Shown one piece after another: positions 6,678 through 13,524 of a DNA stretch of 13,524 nt. Each line of letters begins with the position of its first letter. Position 1 is the first letter of the stretch. The position numbers were made by a program, and so were the translations under genes. This DNA comes from an uncultured Fastidiosipila sp. (GTDB lineage Bacteria; Bacillota; Clostridia; Saccharofermentanales; Fastidiosipilaceae): the NCBI GenBank assembly GCA_938014865.1, contig CALLQJ010000057.1:1-13524 (forward strand). Reading direction: 5' to 3'. Below the pieces are notes generated by a model that saw only the letters and a program-made list of their open reading frames with translations, ran no database searches and was not told where the DNA came from.

Positions 6678-7625
6678 GTGAAGCAGCCGGCAAAGGAACA
6701 AAAGCCCGCTTACGCGATTGAGCTGCGCGGCGTGTCGGCCCGGCGTTCCGATGCGCCGTCCCTGCATTCTGTAGATCTTCACCTGCCTGCAGGGGCCGTC
6801 TACCTTTTGATCGGCCCCAAAGACGCCGGGAAACGCGAGCTGCTCAAGTACATTATCGGCCCGGAAGCTCCTGATGCGGGGGAGATTTATTTTTTCGGCA
6901 AATCTTCGGCCAAGGCCAAGCAGGCGGCCAGGGAAAGGCTGGGCTTTTTTCTCGGGGGCGGTTTTTACCCTTATCTGAGTGCCTATCAGAATTTGCATTA
7001 TCTGGCCTTGATGAAAGGCATTGTCCGTCCGGGCAAAGAAGCCCGGCGCGTGCTCCGGCTCTGTGCTTTTGAAGGGGCGGACCGGCGCTGCAGCAATTTG
7101 CCGGAAGCGGAAATCAAGCAGCTCGGCCTTGCCGCGGCCCTCTTAGGCCGGCCCGAAATTCTGATCCTTGATGAGGCCCTGAGCATGCTGGATCTGGCCT
7201 CGGTTGAAAAGATACGGGCGGCCCTGCAGGAATTAAACCGAAGCGAATCGCTGAGCATTTTACTGACGCGCAATCTCTACACCCAGATCGGTCTTAAATT
7301 CACGCATATCGGCCTGATCGACCGGGGACGAATGGTCTTTGAAATGAGTGCGGAAAGCCTCCGGAAAGCCTGCCGTTCCGAAATTATTTTCAAAACAGCG
7401 CGCAATCCCCTGGCGGTCTGGGTCCTGGAAGAAAAACTGAATATTCATGATTACACGATTGACGGACAGCAGCGCATTCATGTCCCGGCGCAGGATATGC
7501 GTCCGGAAATCATCGGCGGAGCCATGCAGGATGCCGGCATTCGCATAGACTTGCTTTATGAGTCCGAAATGAATATCCATGATTTCTGCCGGCAGTTTTT
7601 GGAAAGCCGGAAACAGCATGCGTAA
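6678..7625 (+). CDS. ABC transporter ATP-binding protein with degenerate nucleotide-binding motifs
   Basis: It belongs to the BcrA/CcmA-like ATP-binding subunits that pair with ABC-2 membrane proteins in peptide export or resistance. Overall order is kept: a Walker A region, a segment resembling the family's FYPYLSAYQNL, Walker B (EILILDEAL) and a D-loop-like SMLD. Key residues are eroded, however. The P-loop reads GPKDAGKRE, with Arg where Ser/Thr holds magnesium (codon 6834-6836). The Q-loop region reads LGFFLGGG, lacking Gln or Glu. The signature motif is replaced by LPEAE. The switch His is Asn in LLTRNLY. The Walker B Asp and catalytic Glu remain. The C-terminal 85 residues are an accessory region. 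The start is set at GTG 6678 because GAGGGG (6668-6673) precedes it. ATGs at 6651 and 6660 lack a binding site but would add nine or six residues. The 3' end overlaps the permease start. It may bind ATP without efficient hydrolysis. Confidence 0.88.
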   Translation: MKQPAKEQKPAYAIELRGVSARRSDAPSLHSVDLHLPAGAVYLLIGPKDAGKRELLKYIIGPEAPDAGEIYFFGKSSAKAKQAARERLGFFLGGGFYPYLSAYQNLHYLALMKGIVRPGKEARRVLRLCAFEGADRRCSNLPEAEIKQLGLAAALLGRPEILILDEALSMLDLASVEKIRAALQELNRSESLSILLTRNLYTQIGLKFTHIGLIDRGRMVFEMSAESLRKACRSEIIFKTARNPLAVWVLEEKLNIHDYTIDGQQRIHVPAQDMRPEIIGGAMQDAGIRIDLLYESEMNIHDFCRQFLESRKQHA

Positions 7626-8421
7626 CTACATCAGAGCCGAATTATACCGCCTGCGCCATAAACGCTCTTTGTCCTTATTCATAGCGGCCTTGGTCATCGC
7701 GTACTTCCTGATCATGCTCATTTTCCGCATCGGTCTTGAAAATAAGGGCTTTACGACGGCCTTCATTCTGCGCCACTACAGAAAGCTGGGCCTGAATGTC
7801 GTTTTTTCCGGTCCGCTTTATATCTATCCGATCCTCCTGCAGTCGGTCTATATGGATGATCTGCAGTACCGGCCCTCGGCACGTATTTCGGCAAAGCGGC
7901 TGGGCCTTGTGCGCTACATCCTCGTCAAGCTTCTGATGCTCAGCCTCTTGTCCTTTATCTTCTACTTTTTGCTGAGCGCGGCCTATCTGCTGCCGCTCTG
8001 GCAAACGCTTGCTTCCGCCCCGAATACGGCTTTTTTCCTGCGGCGCGAAGCCCGGATTGTGCTGCAGATGGATTTTATCCGATGCAGCAGCCTGATTATT
8101 TCTGTTGCCTTTGCCGCGGTTTTTGCCTTCCGTTACAGGCAGCGTATTTTACCCTATGCCGCAGCCCTGATGGTCATCTATTTTCTGCCGTCGCTCGTGG
8201 TCATGATTTACGGAGCGGCCCTCCCTGAAGGCAAGACGAGCGTGCATCTTTACAATTTATTTTTCAGCGAAGTCCTGAATGTATTTACGGACAAAAGCCT
8301 GAGTGCCGATTTTCGTTTCCTCAGACGAAGCGCGCTTTTGCTTTTTCTGATCCTGCTCTCTCAGTATCTGATGCTGAGAAAGCAAACTGCAAGACCACAG
8401 GCGAGAGGAGGGAAGGCATGA
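7618..8421 (+). CDS. ABC-2-like membrane protein, partner of the preceding ATPase
   Basis: A 267-residue integral membrane protein with about six hydrophobic segments: SLFIAALVIAYFLIMLIF near the N-terminus, then around the PLYIYPILLQ region, LLMLSLLSFIFYFLL, SLIISVAFAAVFAF, AALMVIYFLPSLVVMIYG, and LLLFLILLSQYLML near the end. The basic N-terminus RAELYRLRHKRS before the first helix is typical of ABC-2 permeases next to BcrA-like ATPases. It has no strong sequence signature, so the assignment rests on topology and context. The ATG at 7618 overlaps the ATPase gene by eight bases and its stop overlaps the kinase start (ATGA at 8418-8421), pointing to translational coupling. An upstream start at 7579 would overlap more and has no better binding site. 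Its substrate is unknown. Confidence 0.8.
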   Translation: MRNYIRAELYRLRHKRSLSLFIAALVIAYFLIMLIFRIGLENKGFTTAFILRHYRKLGLNVVFSGPLYIYPILLQSVYMDDLQYRPSARISAKRLGLVRYILVKLLMLSLLSFIFYFLLSAAYLLPLWQTLASAPNTAFFLRREARIVLQMDFIRCSSLIISVAFAAVFAFRYRQRILPYAAALMVIYFLPSLVVMIYGAALPEGKTSVHLYNLFFSEVLNVFTDKSLSADFRFLRRSALLLFLILLSQYLMLRKQTARPQARGGKA

Positions 8422-9377
8422 TTGCCGCCGCGTTTACAAAAAGAGAAAGTATACTTTTGCTGATTGTGTTTCTGCTCGGGCTTTTTTTGATTCTGAGAAC
8501 CCTGGAGACAGCCAAGGTCTGCCGGCGTATTGAGATTCTGCGCAAAACCCACGGCAGTGCGCCGCTGAAAGCCGACAGTTTTCTTTTTGACCCTAAGCTT
8601 CTGGATGAACTTAATGCCATGATCGATTATCTGAACCGCGAGAGGAGCCGGCTTTACCATCGGGAAGAAGACGTAAAAGCCATGGTGACGGGGATCTCGC
8701 ATGATTTCAGGACGCCGCTGACGTCGATCAGCGGCTATGTGCAGGTGCTGCGGGAAGAGGGGCCGGAACTTCCCGAAGAGGAGCGGCGGCGTTATCAGAA
8801 TATTATTGAGAGCAGGGCGGATTCTCTGGCCGCTCTGGCGGAGGATTTTTACACCTTCAGCTCTCTGGACAGCCTGGATCTTACCGCCCGTCCGGTAAAA
8901 TGCAATCCGCTGACGGCCCTGCGCTCGGTCCTGGCCCAGTATTATCTTGACCTGGAGCGGCATTTCCCGGAGCTGAAGCTGGATATCCCGGAATTGACCT
9001 TATCTGCTGAAATCGACCGGGTCTTTTTTGAACGGGTCATCACCAATCTTCTGCGCAATGCCTTAAGCTACGGGGAAGATTTTTTCCGCCTGCGCGCCGA
9101 AAGCAACAATGATGTTCTCCGGATCAGCTTTACGAACGGCCTTCCGGATAATGCGGCATTGAATCAGGAGAATATTGAAGCGATTTTCGATCGTAAATTT
9201 TCCGTCAACTGGAGCGGCGGTTCCGCATCGAGCGGGCTCGGTCTTTTCATTGCCAGACGGCTGATGGAAGAGCAAAACGGCCGGATCGAAGCCTCCTGTG
9301 ACGAGGATACACTCAGCCTCATCTGTATTCTGCCGCTCTGCAAAGAGGAGACGGAGGAGGACCCGGAACTTATGTGA
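8418..9377 (+). CDS. Sensor histidine kinase with a single N-terminal membrane segment
   Basis: A 319-residue kinase. One hydrophobic helix (about 11-29) is followed by a short linker (30-85), the dimerisation/phospho-acceptor domain with H95 in SHDFRTPLTSISGY, and the ATPase domain with N-box NLLRNALSYG (N210, N214) and glycine-rich SGLGLFIARRL (G273, G275). The phosphorylation and ATP-binding residues look intact, although the G1 region is not classical. There is no extracytoplasmic sensor domain, so the signal is probably sensed through the membrane or the adjacent ABC-type proteins, as in Bce-like systems. Its ATG overlaps the permease stop by four bases, and AGGAGGGAAGGC supplies a strong ribosome binding site. 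The partner is most likely the response regulator at 5853-6632. No clear terminator follows in the 77 bases before the pirin start. Confidence 0.94.
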   Translation: MIAAAFTKRESILLLIVFLLGLFLILRTLETAKVCRRIEILRKTHGSAPLKADSFLFDPKLLDELNAMIDYLNRERSRLYHREEDVKAMVTGISHDFRTPLTSISGYVQVLREEGPELPEEERRRYQNIIESRADSLAALAEDFYTFSSLDSLDLTARPVKCNPLTALRSVLAQYYLDLERHFPELKLDIPELTLSAEIDRVFFERVITNLLRNALSYGEDFFRLRAESNNDVLRISFTNGLPDNAALNQENIEAIFDRKFSVNWSGGSASSGLGLFIARRLMEEQNGRIEASCDEDTLSLICILPLCKEETEEDPELM

Positions 9378-9454
9378 CGGCTCAAAAACGCTGTGCTTGT
9401 TACACTGTCAATCATTAGAATAAGTCTAAATCAATAAAGAATACAGAGGTGACC

Positions 9455-10291
9455 ATGGACAGAAAAGTGATTGAGCGTGTAAAAGGCAGAGCGGCCGTGG
9501 ACGGCGCGGGCGTGCATATGACCCGGGTGCTCTCACGCGGGAACGTCCGGGACTTTGATCCCTTTTTGATGCTGGATTCCTTTGACAGCAAGGATCCGGA
9601 CGATTACATGGCAGGTTTTCCTATGCACCCGCACCGGGGCATCGAGACCCTGACCTATCTTCTGAAAGGCGAGATGGCGCACAAGGACAGCATGGGAAAT
9701 GCCGGTCTGATCCGATCCGGCGAGGCGCAGTGGATGACGGCGGGAAGCGGCATACTGCATGAGGAAATGCCGCGTGCTTCCGAGCATTTGCTCGGCTTTC
9801 AGCTTTGGATCAACCTGCCGCAGAAAGACAAGATGACCCGGCCGCATTATCAGGCGCTGACGGAAGATGAGATCGCTGTTCACCGCGGCGAAGCAGCCGA
9901 TGTCCGGGTGCTGTCCGGACAGTACAAAGATGCAAAAGGCTTCCGCCCACTTTATGTCCAAGCCCGAATCCTGGACGTCGATTTAAAAGAAGACGGCGCT
10001 GCATTCGGCCTGAAGACGCCTGAAGAGAATACGCTTTTCCTTTTTACCCTCCTCGGCAGCATCGAAATTGACGGGACGGTCTATGAAGAAAAAACGGCGG
10101 TTCTGACAGGACCGGGCGAGGGTCTGCAGATTAAGGCGGCCGGAGGGCCGGCACGTGTCATCTTTTATGATGCGCCGAGGCTGGATGAAGCGCTGGCCTG
10201 GGGCGGGCCGATTGTGATGAATACACGAAGCGAACTGAAACAAGCCTTTGAGGACTTATCGTCGGGAGAATTTATAAAAGATGAGATTTAA
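9455..10291 (+). CDS. Pirin family protein
   Basis: A 278-residue bicupin of the pirin family; some members are iron-dependent quercetin dioxygenases, and bacterial roles vary. The N-terminal cupin carries the full metal set: H58 and H60 in FPMHPHRGIET, and H102 and E104 in GSGILHEE, matching the positions in characterised pirins. DFDPFLMLDSF near residue 33 is also typical. The C-terminal cupin (about 175-278) is shorter and lacks metal residues, as usual. The start is ATG 9455 because GAGG (9446-9449) sits five bases upstream; a GTG at 9449 would lie inside that site. The gap after the kinase gene is 77 bases, with no clear terminator and only a weak TAGAAT -10-like box, so read-through from the kinase operon is possible. 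Length is normal. The physiological substrate is unknown. Confidence 0.93.
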   Translation: MDRKVIERVKGRAAVDGAGVHMTRVLSRGNVRDFDPFLMLDSFDSKDPDDYMAGFPMHPHRGIETLTYLLKGEMAHKDSMGNAGLIRSGEAQWMTAGSGILHEEMPRASEHLLGFQLWINLPQKDKMTRPHYQALTEDEIAVHRGEAADVRVLSGQYKDAKGFRPLYVQARILDVDLKEDGAAFGLKTPEENTLFLFTLLGSIEIDGTVYEEKTAVLTGPGEGLQIKAAGGPARVIFYDAPRLDEALAWGGPIVMNTRSELKQAFEDLSSGEFIKDEI

Positions 10292-10307
10292 GGCTGAACA
10301 ATTGTTT

Positions 10308-10359
10308 AAGGATGTGCCTGATCACTAAAAACAGGGCTTTTCGGGGCCTTTACATCCTT
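10308..10359. repeat. Inverted repeat between the pirin and ROK-like genes
   Basis: AAGGATGT (10308-10315) is complementary to ACATCCTT (10352-10359). The loop of about 36 bases holds a weak CCTG/CAGG pairing followed by TTTT. It might be a poor terminator for the pirin gene or an operator, since it ends eight bases before the -35 box of the next gene. Confidence 0.35.
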
Positions 10360-10366
10360 TAAGTTA

Positions 10367-10395
10367 TTGGTAAAAAGCGGCGGGTTTAGTATGCT
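10367..10395 (+). promoter_or_regulatory. Likely promoter of the ROK-like gene
   Basis: TTGGTA (10367-10372), a 17-base spacer and TATGCT (10390-10395) fit a sigma-A promoter with moderate scores. An adjacent TATAAC (10396-10401) is an alternative -10. The ribosome binding site AGGAGG follows at 10415-10420, so the leader would be short, about 25-30 bases. Confidence 0.5.
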
Positions 10396-10429
10396 TATAA
10401 CAGATTATTCTTTTAGGAGGTTTAGTCGA

Positions 10430-11815
10430 ATGCAAGTTAAAGGTATTGATGTTTCTTTAAAAAGAGTGCCCCCTCTGGAAGAAAGCTATGTTCCGATCAA
10501 AAAATGGAATGAGGCGTATTTAGCCGAAGCGAAAGAGCCTTTCGCCGTAGCGATTGAGCGAAACGGCGGGCATGTTTCGGTATTCAAAACGAAAATCCGC
10601 GGCGGTGAAGCGAACTACGAGGCGGATCTCTTATATGTCAGCAAGCTGGTAAAAATGATGCTCTGGTCACGGGGCGGCTGGCGTATTTATATCTGCGGCG
10701 ATAAGAAAATGGCCGAGGCCGTTGCCGATCAGTACCGGGACGGCGGCGCGCGGGACTTTGACTTCCATTTCATGAACAATGTCTACGACAATACGATGGA
10801 AGTCGTGCATTGCGCCTACGATGAATGCCCCGAGCCGAATGAGTCCGCCGAAGCGGTCGGCAAACACTTAAACGGCTGCCGGATCGGTTTTGATGCGGGC
10901 GGCAGTGACCGCAAAGTTTCAGCGGTGATTGACGGCGAAACGGTCTATTCCGAAGAGGTCTTATGGTACCCGAAGACCACGAAAGATCCTGATTACCACT
11001 ATAACGGGATTGTGACGGCGATGAAAACCGCGGCGGAAAAAATGCCCCGGGTGGACGGCATCGGTGTTTCTTCTGCCGGCGTCTACATTGACAACCGGGC
11101 GAAAGTCGCTTCTTTGTTTATTGCGGTTTCTCCCGAAGACTTTAAAGAAAAAGTCGAAGATATCTATCTCAGAGCCGCTGAAGAAGTGGCACCCGGCAAA
11201 CCCTTGGTGGTGGCGAATGACGGGGACGTTTCCGCACTGGCGGGCGCGATGAGCCTGGACAGCGGGAATATCATGGGCATTGCGATGGGCACAAGTGAAG
11301 CCGTCGGTTTTGTCGATGAAAATCAAAATATTGCCGGCTGGCTGAATGAACTGGCCTTTGCACCGGTTGATCTTAATGCGGAAGCGACCGAAGATGAGTG
11401 GTCGGGCGATACGGGTGTCGGCTGCAAGTATTTCTCACAGGATGCCGCTATCCGACTGGCTGAAGACGCCGGTCTGGAGGTCGATCCCGAACTGCCTTTA
11501 GCCGGAAAACTCAAAGTCATTCAGGGCTATATGGAAGACGACGATCCCGAGGCACAGAAGATTTTTGAATCCATCGGCATCTATCTGGCGCATACTTTGG
11601 CCTACTACAATGACTTTTACGACATCCGCCACGTTATTTTGATGGGCCGTGTGGTCTCCGGAAAAGGCGGCGATCTGCTTCTCAAGAGCTGCCGTGAGGT
11701 CATGGCCGAAGAGTATCCGGAGCTGGCGGATAAAATTGAAGTCATGCTGCCGGACGATAAGCTGCGCCGGGTCGGTCAGAGCATGGCCGCCGCGAGCCTT
11801 CCCGCCGTAAAATAA
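10430..11815 (+). CDS. ROK-like family protein (sugar-kinase fold) with N-terminal extension
   Basis: A 461-residue protein. Residues 152 onward carry an actin/hexokinase-type fold of the ROK group: a phosphate-1-like loop IGFDAGGSDRK (D155), GVSSAGVYIDN, the catalytic-base motif ANDGDVSALAGA (N263, D264) and GIAMGTSEAVG. Two usual ROK features are changed. The ExGH zinc-site motif reads NELAF (E307), and the zinc-binding cysteine cluster is absent. Residues 1-150 form an extra region without a DNA-binding helix-turn-helix that I can see. I recall similar proteins in Bacillota annotated simply as ROK family, with no known substrate. The ATG at 10430 has AGGAGG nine bases upstream; a TTG at 10367 would overlap the promoter. 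It is monocistronic, ending in a shared bidirectional terminator. Kinase activity and substrate are uncertain. Confidence 0.85.
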   Translation: MQVKGIDVSLKRVPPLEESYVPIKKWNEAYLAEAKEPFAVAIERNGGHVSVFKTKIRGGEANYEADLLYVSKLVKMMLWSRGGWRIYICGDKKMAEAVADQYRDGGARDFDFHFMNNVYDNTMEVVHCAYDECPEPNESAEAVGKHLNGCRIGFDAGGSDRKVSAVIDGETVYSEEVLWYPKTTKDPDYHYNGIVTAMKTAAEKMPRVDGIGVSSAGVYIDNRAKVASLFIAVSPEDFKEKVEDIYLRAAEEVAPGKPLVVANDGDVSALAGAMSLDSGNIMGIAMGTSEAVGFVDENQNIAGWLNELAFAPVDLNAEATEDEWSGDTGVGCKYFSQDAAIRLAEDAGLEVDPELPLAGKLKVIQGYMEDDDPEAQKIFESIGIYLAHTLAYYNDFYDIRHVILMGRVVSGKGGDLLLKSCREVMAEEYPELADKIEVMLPDDKLRRVGQSMAAASLPAVK

Positions 11816-11860
11816 GAGCGAGGCCTTTGGCTGCAGCACGGCAAAGCCTTATCAAAGGAT

Positions 11861-11897
11861 AAAAAAAGCTGTCCCGGAAAACGGGGCAGCTTTTTTT
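11861..11897. terminator. Bidirectional terminator between convergent genes
   Basis: AGCTGTCCCG (11867-11876) pairs with CGGGGCAGCT (11882-11891), with one G-U and loop GAAAA. Six to seven A residues precede the stem and seven T residues follow it, so it works on both strands. It closes the ROK-like gene on the plus strand and the aldo/keto reductase gene on the minus strand. Confidence 0.92.
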
Positions 11898-11925
11898 GCT
11901 GTGTTAAAGACAGAAACGTAAAAAG

Positions 11926-12921
11926 TCAGCCGAGGGAGATCTCGTCGATCTTCTTGAGCTCTTCTTCGCTGAAACTGCGGTTTTCCGCCGCCTTGAGATT
12001 TTCCAGAATCTGTTCCGGCCGTGACGCACCGACCAGCACGCTCAGGCTCTTGTTATCCGCAAGCACCCAGGCGAGCGCCATGGCGGCCAGCGTCTGACCG
12101 CGGGCATCGGCGATTTTCTTGAGAGCCCTTGCTTTTTCGATTTTCTCGTCGGTAATCGCATCTTCGCTCAGGAAACGTCCGTCCGTACGCACTCTGCTGT
12201 CCTCGGGAATCCCGTTGAGATAGCGGTCGGTGAGAAGGCCCTGGGCCAGCGGGCTGTAAGAAATCAGGGACATTTCGCCCTTTTGGTTCATCTTCGTCAG
12301 CCCTTCCTTTTCGGCGCGGCGGTCGAAAATGGAATAGCGGCTCTGATTCAGGATCAGGGGCACGCCTAAATCCTGCATGATTTTCTGCGCTTCCTTCGTT
12401 TGCTTGCCGTTGTAATTGGAAATCCCGACATAAAGCGCCTTGCCGCTTTTCACGATATCCGCCAGAGCGTTCATGCTTTCTTCAAGCGGCGTCTCGGGGT
12501 CGGGCCGGTGATGGTAAAAAATGTCCACATAGTCCAGGCCCAAGCGTCTAAGACTTTGATCCAGACTGGCCATCAGATATTTCCTGCTGCCGCCGTTTCC
12601 GTAGGGGCCGTCCCACATAAAATAGCCGGCCTTGCTCGAAATAATCAGCTCGTCGCGGTAGGGGCCGAAGTCTTCTTTCAGAATGCGTCCGGCATTGATT
12701 TCCGCCGAACCGTCCGGCGGTCCGTAGTTATTCGCCAGGTCAAAGTGGGTGATGCCGTGGTCAAAAGCCGTACGGCACATCGCCTTCATTGTTTCATAAT
12801 CGGCGCTGTCCCCGAAATTATGCCAAAAGCCCAGCGACACTTTCGGCAGCTTCAGCCCGCTGCCTGCACAATAATCATAGTCCATTGATTCATAACGTTT
12901 CTTATCTGCCTGATATACCAT
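11926..12921 (-). CDS. yghZ: Aldo/keto reductase, YghZ-like (L-glyceraldehyde 3-phosphate reductase type)
   Basis: A 331-residue NADPH-dependent reductase of the aldo/keto reductase barrel. It matches E. coli YghZ (AKR14) closely in remembered sequence: the N-terminal MVYQADKKRY, SLGFWHNFGD, HFDLANNYGPPDGSAE, GGSRKYLMASLDQSLRRLG and YSPLAQGLLTDRYLNG. The catalytic tetrad is D61, Y66, K97 and H138. YghZ reduces L-glyceraldehyde 3-phosphate and methylglyoxal in vitro, suggesting detoxification. It is slightly shorter than YghZ (346) at the C-terminus. The start is the ATG at 12921, whose minus-strand AAAGGA lies nine bases upstream and whose N-terminus matches the family. A start at 12984 would add 21 unrelated residues. 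It is convergent with the ROK-like gene and divergent from pheS. The true substrate is inferred, not shown. Confidence 0.93.
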   Translation of the reverse strand: MVYQADKKRYESMDYDYCAGSGLKLPKVSLGFWHNFGDSADYETMKAMCRTAFDHGITHFDLANNYGPPDGSAEINAGRILKEDFGPYRDELIISSKAGYFMWDGPYGNGGSRKYLMASLDQSLRRLGLDYVDIFYHHRPDPETPLEESMNALADIVKSGKALYVGISNYNGKQTKEAQKIMQDLGVPLILNQSRYSIFDRRAEKEGLTKMNQKGEMSLISYSPLAQGLLTDRYLNGIPEDSRVRTDGRFLSEDAITDEKIEKARALKKIADARGQTLAAMALAWVLADNKSLSVLVGASRPEQILENLKAAENRSFSEEELKKIDEISLG

Positions 12922-13037
12922 AGATTTATATCCTTTCCGTTCAGCTTGTACTCTTTTTAAATTAACACAATCCGGAGAAAACATCTCATTTCTCAGGCGT
13001 TTTCAGGCGGCGCCGGGGCAAGAAAAGCCCGCTTCCG

Positions 13038-13066
13038 TTGCTTTATTTTTTCACTTGACGTATTAT
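13038..13066 (+). promoter_or_regulatory. Likely promoter of the pheS T-box transcript
   Basis: TTGCTT (13038-13043), a 17-base spacer and TATTAT (13061-13066) place the start near 13073, just before the T-box Stem I. A better-looking -35 TTGACG at 13055-13060 has no matching -10 at the right distance (position 13078 would be needed) and would start transcription inside Stem I, so it is less likely. Confidence 0.5.
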
Positions 13067-13072
13067 TAATAG

Positions 13073-13317
13073 CTGAAATGCGTTGAAGGGGAAGAGTTTT
13101 CTGCTTCCTGCTTTTCTTAAAGAGAGCGGCGGTCTCAGGCTGAAAACCGCAGCGGAGAAGTGCAGAGAATGTTCACCCCCGGAGCTGCGATCGATGATCG
13201 CCGGCAGGTCCGTTACCCCTTTTGAGCGGCCCGGAGAGTTTCGGCTTTCCCGGCAATTTGGGTGGTACCGCGTTCATAACGTCCCGAGGTTTGAAAGACC
13301 CGGGTCTTTTTTATTTT
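13073..13317 (+). promoter_or_regulatory. T-box riboswitch leader, phenylalanine-specific (UUC specifier)
   Basis: The T-box sequence GGGTGGTACCGCG lies at 13260-13272. Stem I can be drawn: GGGG (13088-13091) with CCCC (from 13176), an internal loop, then TTTTCTGC (13097-13104) with GCAGAGAA (13162-13169). The loop's 3' side reads TGTTCA, so the specifier is UUC (13172-13174), a Phe codon, matching pheS. An intervening hairpin is GCGATC/GATCGC (13187-13201). In the antiterminator, GGG (13260-13262) pairs with CCC (13283-13285) around the TGGTACC bulge, with CGTT/AACG inside. In the competing terminator, CCCG-A-GGTTT (13283-13292) pairs with AGACCCGGG (13296-13304), followed by a T-run to 13317. 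Both share 13283-13285. Uncharged tRNA-Phe should pair through its 3' end with the bulge and allow read-through into pheS. Confidence 0.96.
13283..13317 (+). terminator. T-box regulated terminator before pheS
   Basis: A stem of nine pairs with one bulged A (13287), loop GAA, and a T-rich run TCTTTTTTATTTT. Its 5' arm reuses the CCC needed by the antiterminator, so the two structures exclude each other. It ends directly before the AGGAGG of pheS. Confidence 0.9.
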
Positions 13318-13327
13318 AGGAGGAATT

Positions 13328-13524
13328 ATGCTTGATGAATTAAAACAAGTTCTGGAGCAGGCAGAAGCCGGCATCGCCGATGCCGTCGATGAAGACGAAC
13401 TCAATGCCCTGCGCCAGAGTTTTCTGGGCAAAAAAGGGAGCCTGACGTCTCTGTTAAAGGGCATAGGCAAACAGCCCGCCGAGATGCGCCGGACCTTAGG
13501 TCAGGAAGGCAACAGAGTGAAAAA
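13328..13524 (+). CDS. pheS: PheS, phenylalanyl-tRNA synthetase alpha subunit (5' part only)
   Basis: The first 65 codons are present and the gene runs off the window. PheS with PheT forms the alpha2-beta2 enzyme that charges tRNA-Phe. The visible part is the N-terminal coiled-coil domain that contacts the tRNA: a helix starting LDELKQVLEQAEAGI, then LNALRQSFLGKKGSLTSLLK, where FLGKKGxLTxLLK is the family hallmark, then RRTLGQEGNRVK. The ATG has AGGAGG (13318-13323) four bases upstream. The Phe-specific T-box leader in front confirms the identity. The catalytic domain lies beyond the window; pheT would be expected after it. Confidence 0.95.
   Translation, partial: MLDELKQVLEQAEAGIADAVDEDELNALRQSFLGKKGSLTSLLKGIGKQPAEMRRTLGQEGNRVK

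Noticed and set aside
13083..13319. 78-codon plus-strand frame upstream of pheS
   Set aside because: It lies entirely inside the T-box leader, whose RNA structure explains the sequence. It starts at a TTG within Stem I.

Overview
The window looks like a chromosomal segment of a Bacillota (Firmicutes) bacterium, probably of the anaerobic clostridial kind. The grounds are a T-box leader in front of pheS, strong AGGAGG-type ribosome binding sites, a DUF975 membrane protein, a response regulator / ABC / histidine kinase operon, and a cysteine-type sulfatase. Coding DNA is fairly GC-rich (many GGC, CTG, GCC codons), while the promoter regions are AT-rich. No phage, insertion sequence or CRISPR array was seen. 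The genus could not be fixed from the sequence.

Layout. 1-928 has no gene I can support. It is stop-rich and less GC-rich than the rest, with a long inverted repeat (583-654) and two terminator-like hairpins (797-822, 836-890) that may end the argJ transcript. argJ (929-2155, minus) diverges from a DUF975 membrane protein with a disordered Asn/Gln/Tyr/Gly-rich tail (2266-3606, plus). A complete tRNA-Lys(CTT) unit with its own promoter and terminator follows (3694-3861). Next comes a cytoplasmic Cys-type sulfatase (3949-5493) and its terminator.

The most interesting part is 5603-9377: an AT-rich leader with two interleaved stems, then a tight four-gene operon. It encodes an OmpR-type response regulator, an ABC ATPase with four eroded nucleotide-binding motifs, a small ABC-2-like membrane protein and a one-TM histidine kinase. 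The last two junctions overlap by 8 and 4 bases, so the proteins are probably made together. It resembles the peptide-sensing/detoxification (Bcr/Bce-like) two-component/ABC modules of Bacillota, but the degenerate ATPase makes a normal exporter doubtful.

Then come a pirin (9455-10291) and a ROK-like sugar-kinase relative with an unusual N-terminal region of about 150 residues (10430-11815). A bidirectional terminator (11861-11897) separates this from a convergent YghZ-type aldo/keto reductase (11926-12921, minus). The window closes with a Phe-specific T-box leader (UUC specifier at 13172-13174) and the first 65 codons of pheS (13328 onward, cut by the window edge).

Apart from the TCS/ABC operon, the genes look like independent transcription units with no obvious shared pathway. 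Several starts were placed by ribosome binding sites downstream of the longest possible start: 2266, 6678, 7618, 9455, 10430 and 12921 (minus).
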